DNA of 64,000 bases from Nymphaea colorata (Eukaryota; Streptophyta; Magnoliopsida; Nymphaeales; Nymphaeaceae). The notes below the pieces were generated by a model. That model was not told the DNA's origin and did no database searches. It was given only the letters and a program-made list of their open reading frames with translations. Below are positions 23,101 through 32,950 of the stretch, piece by piece (the stretch's first letter is position 1; every line of letters begins with the position of its first letter). The position numbers and the translations under genes are program-made. The stretch lies in assembly GCF_008831285.2 (NCBI RefSeq), contig NC_045143.1, positions 22,510,302-22,574,301 of the forward strand, written 5' to 3'.

Positions 23101-23435
23101 ACTGACCCTAAGTGACCGGGTTTTAACCACGACCTGGGCTGGACCTGACCTGGACCGGACTAGACCCACCGCCCTGGTCTTCAAGAGTCTCGCTTAGAGT
23201 CGTTGCACTTCCTCCCGCTCCTCCCTCTGCTTCAGCTCTAAGCTTGTCTGTGAACCCATCATCGGTCTGACCTTGCTGCTCTATGCCTCCCACTCCTCCC
23301 TCTTGACCCGTGCTTGGGTCAACTCGGCCTTGTTGGGCCTCGACTGTATAAAGGGCAGCCTTGCCCCGCCCTCTATGGCTGCTTTCAGCCTTATTAGTGG
23401 CTGCTCTAGGCCAAGTCGAAGGCTGACCCGTATTA
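20190..23435 (-). repeat. C1 3' LTR
   Basis: 3246 bases. Read on the minus strand it starts TAATACGGGTC (TG changed to TA) and ends with CA (plus-strand TG at 20190). It holds the coding extension at its start, a TATA box, a purine-rich tract (about 22082-22150) and hairpin words. Confidence 0.8.
22887..22894 (-). promoter_or_regulatory. TATA box of C1 3' LTR
   Basis: TATAAATA on the minus strand, followed by a CT-rich start region. The same box is at 29486-29493 in the 5' LTR, where it would drive the element. Confidence 0.6.
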
Positions 23436-23650
23436 GATCCACCCTCCTGAAATGGAGCTTGTCCCCAAGCTCTTAACAAAGATTTCTTTTGGTGAGCTTG
23501 TTCGCAGCCACTCTCTTCTTTCCGCTTCCTCTTTGGTCCATAGTCTCTAGGTAGCACCTCTAAAGAGTTTCTCAGGTAGAGGAAATACCTTCTCGGGCCT
23601 CTAGAGTAGACCTTGGTAATCGCCCGAGTAATTCTATCTTTTTGTTCCAT
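23123..23650 (-). CDS. C1 pol-tail-like ORF that runs into the LTR
   Basis: 175 codons, starting with an ATG that directly follows the TGA of the upstream ORF in the same frame. Residues 1-60 are basic (MEQKDRITRAITKVY, PKRKRKEE) and not recognised. At about residue 63, LLRAWGQAPFQEGG spans the polypurine tract and matches the end of pol in A (GAWGQTPSKEGG) and E (GAWGQAPSKGDG). From there the frame is in the LTR, with KAESSHRGRGK and two Gly-rich words, GQEGGVGG and AEGGAGGSAT. C2 keeps the same frame. It could be made by reinitiation or stop readthrough, or be a relic. Confidence 0.5.
   Translation of the reverse strand: MEQKDRITRAITKVYSRGPRRYFLYLRNSLEVLPRDYGPKRKRKEESGCEQAHQKKSLLRAWGQAPFQEGGSNTGQPSTWPRAATNKAESSHRGRGKAALYTVEAQQGRVDPSTGQEGGVGGIEQQGQTDDGFTDKLRAEAEGGAGGSATTLSETLEDQGGGSSPVQVRSSPGRG
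23436..23447 (-). other. C1 polypurine tract
   Basis: GGAGGGTGGATC on the minus strand, next to the 3' LTR start. Confidence 0.7.
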
Positions 23651-24013
23651 TCATCTGAGTTGAGATTGTCCTGGACCATAGTCGCGGGGTAGTTGCCTGA
23701 TGTAAATACTATGCTGCCCTTGCAGCTGTTTGCTCATTTCTGTACCCTCAAACTGTGGGGTGACCTTGCCACGATCGTGGGCTTGCCACAGTCTGCGGCC
23801 TGTTCGTGGAGCTTGTTGCTCCACCATGCTTAGTGCTCGTTCTTTATCCTTTGCTATAGCCCGATGTGCCTTCACTGTGCTTCTTCTTTCAGAGTCTTCG
23901 GCTAAGGGTGACTCTGTCGTGCATGTTCCAAGTGGGCTGAAAGGACTCCACAACTCTCGGCTGCAGTTTGGAGAGTCTGGAAACTGATAAGCTCTCCACC
24001 GCTCTGGGTAAAA
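23651..24013 (-). pseudogene. C1 ORF continuation after the nonsense codon
   Basis: 120 codons in the frame of the 642-codon ORF, downstream of its TAG/TGA-type break at 24014-24016, ending at TGA 23651-23653. In C2 this part is fused to the upstream ORF without a stop (HYIEKLYPERW against HYID-stop in C1), so the C1 stop is a private lesion. Basic/Arg-rich, no domain recognised; LPRDYGPG near its end recurs as LPRDYGPK in the next ORF. Confidence 0.6.
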
Positions 24014-25942
24014 CTAGTCAATGTAGTGTCCCAGAGTTGATTTACTGAACGGATGGTGGCCACCCTCCTTAGGATGCATCCGACGCTGTGGAGATACTAA
24101 GGTGGCCCGTGAGTACCCTTCGAATTTGTATGGTTCTGATTGTGCACTAAGGGTTACTCGATCTACCTTGTTGAAGTGGTGTTTCCCTGGGTTGATGTTC
24201 GGGTAGATGCCCATTTTGTTAAGGTGGTCCTCCGAGCTGCTCATGTTATCACTTTCTGACTCGGGGAGGATTGCATCTGAGGTAGCCAAGATTTCTTCTT
24301 CTAACAATTCCCGGATAGTGGGTGGCTTAGTTCTTTGCCCGAGTCCGGGTTTGTTAGGGCCCTTCTTTTGCCTCTGATAAGTGGCAACTTGTTCAGGCTT
24401 TGTTCGGGTCAACCCACAAGCTTGGCCCTCTTGTGGTTGTCGTGGAATTTCACTTGCTATTACTTGGGTCGCCCAATGTTGGAGCTTCATTCGTGCCTTT
24501 GTACAGGGAGGTTTTGAGAGATTCAAATTCGTACCACCCTCCTTAGGTTCTATCTTATCTTGGATAGGAAGAGGAGGTGGTTCCATACTCTCTTCCTCGG
24601 TGGGATGCCCTACTTCTTCCATCTCCATGGGGGCATCTCTGGAGTTGGATCCTACGCTTTCATTATCGAGGGGCCCTTTTCCATCTAGAATGAGTTCTTC
24701 CTGTAATTGGTACATGATTAATTCCACTGCATCATTCGGATGTATGTGCTCAAGGGGTTCAAGCTCATAAAGTTCTTCCTTTTTTCCCATGGGTGGAGCT
24801 TGACACATTAAAGACTCATCCTGTTTTTGGCCTGGTGCAGATGTAGAACTGGATTCCTGCCTTACACTCTTAAGTTCATCTTCTTGTGGTACCAACTGGA
24901 TCACACTAGGTGAGGGTTCCTCACTTAGATCGAAATCCTGACATATGTGATCAATTTCATCCAAAATTTTCTGGGTAGTCCATGATGCTATTGACTCATC
25001 GTCCTTGGCATGGTGCCTCGTCTTACCAAGAGGTAATGTGTCTAGATTGTCTTTTCCTTCACACCCCTTTGATAGAACCTGACACATTGCTTTATCATCC
25101 ACTTTGGGCTCTGTAGTGCCCACTTTCTCAACCTTTTCCTCTGCTGGTTTTTCATTTTCAGAATTTGGTTCTACCATTTTTAAAGACTGTGTGGTTTCTC
25201 CTTTCATGCAGGACGTGTCCTTTTGGTGGGGCTTAGTTTGATAAGGCGGTTTGGTTGCATGTAGCTGCCTATACGTCCTTGTATTGCCTGTTCTTCTCGG
25301 TGACGGAGCAGCGTTGGTCTTTAGCTGATCATTGCCCTTCACCTTCTTGACAGAAGTTAAGGATCGAGGAATCCTTAGTAGCCCTTTCCCATTGGATGCT
25401 GCTCGTGGTGTGCTAAAAGTGACGTTCCTTTGGTTACACGACTGAGATTCCTCACCATTGGAAAATTCCGCATTGTTCTCATTATCGGACCCTGATGAGG
25501 TTTCATTGTCACTTCCATTGCTCGCCGCCCCAAAATTCTTTTTCTGCTTTGGGACATATTGGGAGAATTCCGTTTCCAACACCAAACACGTTTTCATGTT
25601 TCCCACATATAAAGTTTCTCCTGGAGAGATTGTCTTTCTTTGGAATGGTTTAACCTTGGTTCCTGCCGCAATGAGTCTGCCCGTTCGTGTATCATTGGTG
25701 ACCCAAGTCCTGCAGGTATCCTTATTTACGCCCAACATAAAATGGTATTCTTCGACACTCGGGTGTTGAATAACCAAATCACAGTAGGGTGAACTACCAG
25801 CCTTGATGAAAATATGTCTTGGTTCTTGGTTCCAATTCTCCCCTCGAACTAACCAAATTCTCCCTGTACACTTTCCATTCTCATAGGTGCTTAGAAACAT
25901 GTCCATCTTGGATCCTTCCAGACGGGCACCTTTATCCGTCAT
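24014..25942 (-). CDS. C1 long ORF with N-terminal FHA-like domain
   Basis: 642 codons from the ATG at 25942 (MTDKGARLEGSKMDMF). Residues about 20-125 look like a forkhead-associated (FHA) fold: a strand GRIWLVRGE, a strand RHIFIKAG, SSPYCDLVIQHPSVEEYHF (compare the FHA pattern GR-x-x-x-CDI...SRxH), a strand RTWVTND, then ISPGETLYVGN and CLVLE closing the domain. FHA domains bind phosphothreonine. Here the Arg of the GR motif is replaced by Ser and the Asn-Gly turn is not obvious, so binding is uncertain. Residues 140-560 are acidic, Ser/Glu/Lys-rich and probably disordered. No gag zinc knuckle, protease or polymerase motif. Likely a cellular gene captured by the retrotransposon, but the source is unknown and gag-like use is possible. 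Confidence 0.6.
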   Translation of the reverse strand: MTDKGARLEGSKMDMFLSTYENGKCTGRIWLVRGENWNQEPRHIFIKAGSSPYCDLVIQHPSVEEYHFMLGVNKDTCRTWVTNDTRTGRLIAAGTKVKPFQRKTISPGETLYVGNMKTCLVLETEFSQYVPKQKKNFGAASNGSDNETSSGSDNENNAEFSNGEESQSCNQRNVTFSTPRAASNGKGLLRIPRSLTSVKKVKGNDQLKTNAAPSPRRTGNTRTYRQLHATKPPYQTKPHQKDTSCMKGETTQSLKMVEPNSENEKPAEEKVEKVGTTEPKVDDKAMCQVLSKGCEGKDNLDTLPLGKTRHHAKDDESIASWTTQKILDEIDHICQDFDLSEEPSPSVIQLVPQEDELKSVRQESSSTSAPGQKQDESLMCQAPPMGKKEELYELEPLEHIHPNDAVELIMYQLQEELILDGKGPLDNESVGSNSRDAPMEMEEVGHPTEEESMEPPPLPIQDKIEPKEGGTNLNLSKPPCTKARMKLQHWATQVIASEIPRQPQEGQACGLTRTKPEQVATYQRQKKGPNKPGLGQRTKPPTIRELLEEEILATSDAILPESESDNMSSSEDHLNKMGIYPNINPGKHHFNKVDRVTLSAQSEPYKFEGYSRATLVSPQRRMHPKEGGHHPFSKSTLGHYID

Positions 25943-26733
25943 CTACTCCTACCAAACCAAACTACGAAAGCAATTCCTACTTTCAAAGCAACTCTACGCT
26001 ACTGCTGAAATAAGGCACACGGCCATACTATCAACACTGCTATATATATAAAAACCAACTATCGTAGCGAAAATACACTGTGAACTGCCCAATTGCTCTC
26101 GGGTTCCTCAGTCACGCTACTGCCCTGTGTGTGCTAAGGGAGGAGGAACTAGTCCTGCCTGTCTCCGCGCCTGCCTGGCGCCTCGGTGGTTAACTCTCAC
26201 TCTCAGCCGGGCCCAAAATTAGGACCTAAACTGTCGCGTCCGCCTGACGCCTCGACAGCGCACCTCGAGCTTAAGCACCCTTGGCTGTGCGGTGTGCACA
26301 AACCACAGTCTAGACTGTTTTCAGGACAGTCAAAAGTCTACGCACAGAAATACCCAACGGTGGAATTTTGGCTTCAAATTTGGTCAGCACTGAGTTAGGA
26401 TAGTTATCTGACTACCCCCAAAATTTCAGCTCAATTTAACCTCTGGAAGCTTCTGAAGCTTCGAGTTCTTCCCGGCGGACTGTCACACGGACCGGTTCTG
26501 TCCGCCAGCTTAATTCGCCATTAACGGGTTAAAAACGACCAGTTCTGGGCCGAATCTTGTCTGGTGGTTCAAAAAACTTTTGTAGAGGATTTAATTACGA
26601 AGCTCTCCACCAATTTTGAGGCAATTGTGACTTCGTTTGCCCCTGGAAACACTGTTATACTGCGGCTGGCTGTCACAGTCCAGAAAACCGAAAACTGCTA
26701 CTAAAACAGAAATCCAATGTTGCTCTCCAAGGC
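25943..26733 (-). other. C1 5' leader
   Basis: Untranslated leader between primer-binding site and ORF. No gene seen. It contains two plus-strand-visible hairpins with CGCCT/TGCCT loops (26167-26181, 26236-26250) and a short TA run near 26042. Confidence 0.6.
26167..26250. repeat. Pair of AGGCG-loop hairpins in the C1 leader
   Basis: Stem GCGCC/GGCGC with 5-base loop at 26167-26181, and stem GCGTC/GACGC with 5-base loop at 26236-26250. On the minus strand, which is the transcript sense, the loops read AGGCA and AGGCG. The two stems differ by paired changes that keep base pairing. C2 has the same pair near 57457-57540. Confidence 0.6.
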
Positions 26734-26746
26734 GGCTCTAATACCA
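26734..26746 (-). other. C1 primer-binding site
   Basis: Minus-strand TGGTATTAGAGCC, three bases from the LTR end. It differs by one base (T for C at position 7) from TGGTATCAGAGCC, the tRNA-iMet complementary site seen in element A. Confidence 0.75.
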
Positions 26747-26749
26747 AAT

Positions 26750-29700
26750 TGGTAGGGTCTGCCCCTGGCCGACCAAAGTCCTAAGCCGACGGCCGTGCCT
26801 ACCCCCAAGATCACCTTGGACCAACCTGAAGACTTTCCTAGGACGAATCAAATACAGAGACACTACCCAGTCGGACAGGAACCCCGACTTAAAACCCAAA
26901 TAGGAAAAGGAATACAAGTTAGCCTATATCCCAAACCCAAAAGCCAAACCTACTACAAAGAACTAAAAACTGTGAGGCTAGTACAATGCGGAAGCGATAC
27001 AATGCAAAATCACTCACAACTCACTCAAACAAACCATCAAACCAAACCTAATCGAATCAAACCACACCCACCCGTAGGAGGCTAGGTTGGCTAGAGGGCG
27101 TGTCTTCGGCTTGGAGCCTCCGAGGTACCTCTCCGCACAACGATGGCCGTAGCCGGGCTGAAAGCACATACGAAAGCAAATACTACCACCCACGAATCTA
27201 TAGGGGGGTCAGAAGGTACCGGCCAAGGCTTGCTAGGCGTATGAAACCCTGAGACCATGAGGGGAGATTCCACCCTCGGGTATCGCAGCTACAGGGAAGA
27301 GATCTCCTGGTCCAAGCGTTGGATGTAGCTAAGGCAACCACGGCTGCAAGCTGGCTGGAACGTGTAGGGGATCAGCTGCCGCAAGGAAGAAGGTGGCCTA
27401 GTCGCTGTCCAAGGGCAGGGACTGTCAGGCCGCGGGTAGCAGGCAGAACGTGGCTGCTGTCACGGGCTGCAAGGTGACCACAGATGCCGGCAGCAAGGGC
27501 AGACGAGGCGGCCCTCCTGGCCGCATCTGAAGGCGAAGGCTCGCCCTCCTGGCCGAGCACGAAAGGGAGCTGGATGACGGGTGCGGTCAGCCTGGCCACG
27601 CGCTGGACTGGTGAGGAGCACAAGGCCAGCAGCAAAGGGGTGGGGACTGCTGGCTGGGATCCACCGGCCACTAGAAATCCAAGGCTGTGATAGTGTTCAC
27701 GGGCTGCCTTGGGGACTAAGGCTGTGGTTGCCTAGGTGGTGGACCAAGGTGGGCTCGGGCAATCTAAGCTGGGCTTGGGCTAGGTGGGTCAACTATTGAC
27801 TAGGCTTGAATTGGGCTGAGAATTGGACACGAGGTAGGTTAGGTGAGCTAGGTTCAAGGGTCCAAGTCTAGGTTCAAACAAATGTGGGCTCGTGGGTCAA
27901 AAGTCAACTCCTATAATGTAGGTAGGGTAGGTTTATAGGCATCCAAGCTAGGAAATGGAAATGAGAAATGAAGGGGGACTAGGGTAAAACGGATGAGAGG
28001 AATGGGGCTGAGGTTTAGGAGGAGATCCCAAGGTGGAATCGGCCTCCTAGATTGTAGGGTGAGGTGGCGGTGAGGTGGAGGCTATCTTCCTCAAGTATAG
28101 GAAGGGAGGCTGAGGTGTTGCCAACAAATTGTGCAACTGGCTGAGGTGGGTCTCCAGGACGTGGAGCTTGGGACAAGTGGCGGCTAGATCAGGCTGACTT
28201 CCTACGATGTTGGGGAATATCCTAGCTAGAAGATATCAGATTCCCCAATAGAGAATCAAATCGACGAGGTGGCGATTTGGTGGTCCACCAAATGTGTATC
28301 ACTACTTACTCGATTCCTAGGATTTCTCAAGGTCTCTCGATGCTTGCCACACGGACTAAGCGAAGGGTGGAGATGGCGAAGGGCCCAAGAGCAGATCCAC
28401 TTACCTCAATTGTAGGGACGAAGGCTGGATTCTCCAAATGCACCGGCGGCTAGGTGGCGTCGCCTAGGAGCTCCTCCACATTTCACACGGTTTCTCCCCA
28501 AATGACGTCGAGATCTTTGGAGATATTCTACGGCAGCTCGAGTTCAGCTGTGGGACGTGGCCTGATATCCCAAATGTTCATCGGAAGTACCAAGGAAGTG
28601 CCGGAATGCTAGCAGTGGTGGCCGGAGTCTACAAGTTCCGGCCGATCCCTAAAACGAACCGACATAGTCCTAGCTTGCCGTTTTCATCTCATTCTTTGGG
28701 AGTTTTCATTTCTTTTTTCTTTCTTTTTCTCTTTTTCTTTTCTGTTTTTCAAGGCAAGAGGACAAGCTGAACCAGAATATAGAATACCGGCCAAATGACT
28801 CCAATCAATCGAAAAAACGAAACTCAATCAAAGAACTAGCACGAGTGATCCAAGGGGGTCCCTTGTGACTCGTAAGAATAGGTTTGGGGGAAGCTTCCAC
28901 CGGAGATTAAGGCTGCTTTTCACGGCTGGAACCGAGAAATTCAGACCCTCTCATGGTGAAATCTCAACTCAAATCTACCCAACGAAGTTACACAATTTCA
29001 CTCCAAGGTGACGTCGTACTAACCTCAATTTTTGAAAGCAAAGGTCGATCACTCCAATACGCCGAGTTGCCTAGGTGTAAGGAGTCTTCCCGGGAACGAG
29101 TAGCCTCAAGCCTTCACGGTGTGGGAGTGTCGGCTGCACTAGTTCGTTGCTGATCACTTGGGGTAAAACCGTGGACTTGTGGAGAGCTCTTCACGCCGGA
29201 GCAAGAGAAGGACTTCAAGCCGTCGTTTCCTTGGGCGAGTGGATGAGAAGAGAGAAGAGATCTAGGCATCGATAGAAGAAAAACTCGCTGGATTTGAGAG
29301 TGCCTTACAGAAATTTGCCATGGAAGGACAGATTTCTCAAGGTGCTTTCACGAGAAAGGAGAAGACAAGAGGCGCGGGGTAGAGAGTGCGCAAAGGGAGA
29401 GGAGAGAGCCGTGAGGAGAGAGAGAGAGAGTGAACAAATGAATTCCAATTCTAATTCTTGCCTGCGAAATCAAATGTGTACAAAATATTTATAGTCTGAA
29501 CTAAGAAAAACGGATCTAACACTTGATCCGGATTAGAACTTGATCAAAATAACTCAAGCAAATGGCGCACTCCAAATCCAAAGCAAAAACGCACAAAAGC
29601 AAACTCGAGACTTAGAGTCTCATCCCTAAAACCGGTCCTCCTCTAGCCCACGCGTGCTTGGGCTTGACTTGAACCTCATATTGCCTAGGCTCGCCCTAGA

Positions 29701-29958
29701 CTGACCCTAAGTGACCGGGTTTTAACCACGACCTGGGCTGGACCAGACCTAGACCGGACTAGACCCACCGCCCTGGTTTTCAAGAGCCTCGCTTAGAGTC
29801 GTTGCACTTCCTCCCGCTCCTCCCACTGCTTCAGCTCTAAGCTTGTCTGTGAACCCATGATCGGTCTGACCTTGCTGCTCTACGCCTCCCACTCCTCCCT
29901 CTTGACCCGTGCTTGGGTCAACTCGGCCTTGTTGGGCCCCGACTGTAGAATGGGCAGC
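26750..29958 (-). repeat. C1 5' LTR, main part
   Basis: Matches the 3' LTR with few differences. It shares with the C2 5' LTR, but not with the two 3' LTRs, an extra hairpin segment near 27520-27560 and a shorter pyrimidine tract near 28710. Element A splits it after GCAGC at 29954-29958; the remainder is at 46022-46088. Confidence 0.8.
29954..29958. other. Target-site duplication of element A, left copy
   Basis: GCAGC, repeated at 46017-46021. Joining the flanks restores uninterrupted C LTR sequence as in the 3' LTR at 23357 on. Confidence 0.85.
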
Positions 29959-30392
29959 TGTTATGAACCTTCCTACGAGGAGAGCTAGTGCCGAGAGCAG
30001 TCGAGCAGCAGAAGTCCGAGCAATAACGCACTTAGGCGCTGGGTCAGATGCGCCTAAGGAGGTTACGACAATAACATAAGGTGCTATTGAAGGTGGAGTG
30101 GGCGGTGCACCAAAAGTTAGACACGGAAGTCAGAGGTCAGTGCGTCAGGGCTAAGAGGACTGAAATCCGACCTTAGATCTTTAGGCCAAGAGTCTAGTCC
30201 GAACCCAGGTCACGAGTGAACCTAGGACCGAACTTAGGTAGGTTAAGCGGGCCAAGCCTAGAGGCGCGGCCAAGTATTTAGCGCGTTTGCTTTGAATAAC
30301 TCACGGGATTACAAGTCCCGCCTTTGTTTACCGCTTTGGATTAGGAGTCGTGGACGGGTCGAGTAGCTAGGACCTGCTCCACAAAAGTCAAG

Positions 30393-30399
30393 TATAAAA
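30393..30399 (+). promoter_or_regulatory. TATA box of element A 5' LTR
   Basis: TATAAAA, about 80-100 bases before a CTCTCTCTCGCTCC stretch that is the likely start region. Identical boxes lie at 39331-39337 and 61697-61703. Confidence 0.65.
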
Positions 30400-32570
30400 G
30401 GTTTAGGCGCAATGTATTTTCTATGCTTTTGAAGATCAATGAAAGAGAAAAATTGAGTTTTCGAGCATCACACTCTCTCTCGCTCCCTATCGTCTCTCTC
30501 TCTCTCTCTCGCACTTGCTCTTGTACGTGCTTCGTCTTCTTCCTCATCTCGCAAACTTCTTGGCGTCGGCTGAGAAGTTCGTCTTCTCCGTGGTGATCGA
30601 CGGGTCATCAACCAAAAGCTCGTGGTGCGCTGCTCTCTTCCTCGTCTCGTTCTTCAGCTCTTCCCCGTTTTCGCGCCCCACATTCTCAAAGGTAGGAGTC
30701 CCGATCGCTCCCTTGGTTGTTCGGTTCTTCTTCCCCGCAAGCTCTCCAAAAGCAACGATCGCGCAGCAAGGTGCAGCCTACCCAAAACAGACGGTAGACT
30801 TGAGGCCGGTGTGATACTCGATTCCCTCATCCACATTTTGAAGAAAGTTGTTGGCGTCGGCTCAAGCCCACAAGGAAAAGCGACTTTCAGATTCCTAGCC
30901 GTGAAAAGGCAAGTACCTTATCCCGTGGTTTAGTTTTTGGGTTAGATTCGTAGAAGATTAGTCTTTGTTTCCAGCCTACGGTCTGGGTAAATCCCTCGGC
31001 AATACCGAGAGATTTGTCTAAGGTCACCGGCTGGAAATCCCTATTCTCTTCTTCGGTCTCCCCTCTTGCTTGGCCAAACGAGGATAGGGCTTGTCCATGA
31101 GTTGGGCGTCCATTTTCGTATCAAGAAAGGGAGATCAATCCATAGACAAGTTCTCAGATTGATCCTCTTGAGCTGTCGGTCCAGCCAATTCCCACAACGT
31201 CCGTAGCTCTCCCCGGGTGGTTTTGGTTCAAAATCCATAACCAGAAGTCATCCGTGGCCTAGAGCTCTCTTGGTGTTTCCCGAGTGCTAAGTGGCTGCGA
31301 GTAGGGTGAATTCAAGGTCGGAATCTCCAATTTCCATCGTCGGTATTCTTCCCTCTCTTCAGCCAAGCCACCGGATCAGTATTCCGTGTTTACCCCTGCC
31401 TTAGGTTAATATTATTAATTGTATTAATCCTATCGCATAGGGTAAATCGGTCTTAGTCCTCAACGGCGTTAAGGGCAAGTCCCTTAGCCGCCGGCTCTTC
31501 AATCCCCTTGCCTTAGCCGAATACTCCATAGCGACTAGGGCAAGGCGCGTCTTCTCTTCCTCGCATCTCAACCGTCGGATTGGCCACGTGTCACGCATCT
31601 AGCTCGTTAGCCAGATCGCGTGAAGCCCCTGCCAAAACCGTCAATCTCCCTAACGGGCGCGCCAACGTCCAATTTGGTAACCGCTGCCCGTTAGCCTCCT
31701 CACCTCCTCACCGTGTCATCATTCTCCCACGCACTTTCCTGTTCGGGCGTTACTCCATTAATTGCAAGTCGCCTGTGGGGAAGCCACTTCCACCTCACCC
31801 GACCGTTTTGGTAAGGTCTGTCCTCGGCGCGTCCCACCTGCCATAGCGGGATCAGCTCGCCGCGTGGACTACCTTCCATAATCGTCGTCAGCCACCATCT
31901 CGAGCGTTGTCCTTAGCGCCAGCCCTCTTGCCTTTCCCGTAACGCGCAGCCTCATAACTGCGGCGTTACGTGACTTACCTAATCGGGCGCATTCATCACG
32001 TGCCTTAACCTCACCTCCCTCTTTCCTTTGCGGCAACGCGTCTCCCCTCGTCACCGGCGTTACTCGCTTGTCCACCCGCGTCCTTACCTTCCAAACGGCT
32101 GCAAGGGCCACGTCATGGCTAATTAGTGCCGTTGATCCCCTTCGACTGTTACTTGCCTTATCTGTAACCCTTCTGTCCAGTCGAATCCTAGGTAACGGCT
32201 AGTGCAATTACCCTTCCCATCGCTACCCGTAACCTCCCTTCCTTAACCGTCGGACGTTTGACTCTCCAAGGTCAACTCCAACTATCTCGTCCAACCGAGT
32301 CAACGGTCTTGACCTACTTCGGACCGAACCTAGTCGACCTAACCCAGTCAACCTAGCCCAGTCAACCCTAACCCAAGGACCAGTGTGTTTGACCAAAGTG
32401 CACCCTCGGTCCAGGTCAGTTAACCTCACTTCAATCCGAGTCGCGAGTCGACCCTTAGCCTCACTTGAGTCTGAGTCCAGTCCTGTAGAGTCAATCCTTA
32501 ACCTCACTTGAGTCCGGGTCAGTCTGTCGTAGTCGCGTCCTTCAGTGTTGTCGTGCATCGTCCGAGTCCA

Positions 32571-32950
32571 GCGGCCAAGCGGGCCGCCCATCGCCAACCT
32601 TCATCGCCAACGCTCGGCCAGGCGGGCCGAGCAACGCAGCGTCTTGCCTCGCGGTGTCGTCCGAGCCCGCGGTCGCACTCCCTCTCGGCGTTTCCTTGCC
32701 AACAGCGTCCGTCCCCTTGCTCGACGGTACTCCTCTCCGCAGTGCCTCCTTAGCGCTTTCACGAGGCCGGCGTCTTCTGCCATCTTCGGCACAGCTCGGC
32801 CAGGCGGGCCGAGTCTTCTGGTGTTCTCTCTCGGCCAGGAGGGCCGTGACCGTCTTCCGCTTCCGCAATTGTCTTCAGTCCTCGGCCAGGCGGGCCGAGC
32901 GTCCTCGTCATCTCCTCACCTTCTTCCGAGCGGTCAGGTGGACCGTGCCT
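32571..32950. repeat. Array of AGGCG-loop hairpins in element A 5' LTR
   Basis: Six short inverted repeats with 5-base loops: GCGGCC/GGCCGC (32571), GCTCGGCC/GGCCGAGC (32612), CTCGGCC/GGCCGAG (32795), CTCGGCC/GGCCGTG (32830), CTCGGCC/GGCCGAG (32881), CGGTC/GACCG (32931). Loops are AAGCG, AGGCG, AGGCG, AGGAG, AGGCG, AGGTG. Stem changes are mostly paired. The 3' LTR repeats the array at 41505-41881. Confidence 0.7.

Noticed and set aside
32571-32950. CRISPR-like array
   Set aside because: Short palindromes with irregular spacing and no spacers of constant length, in a plant retrotransposon LTR.
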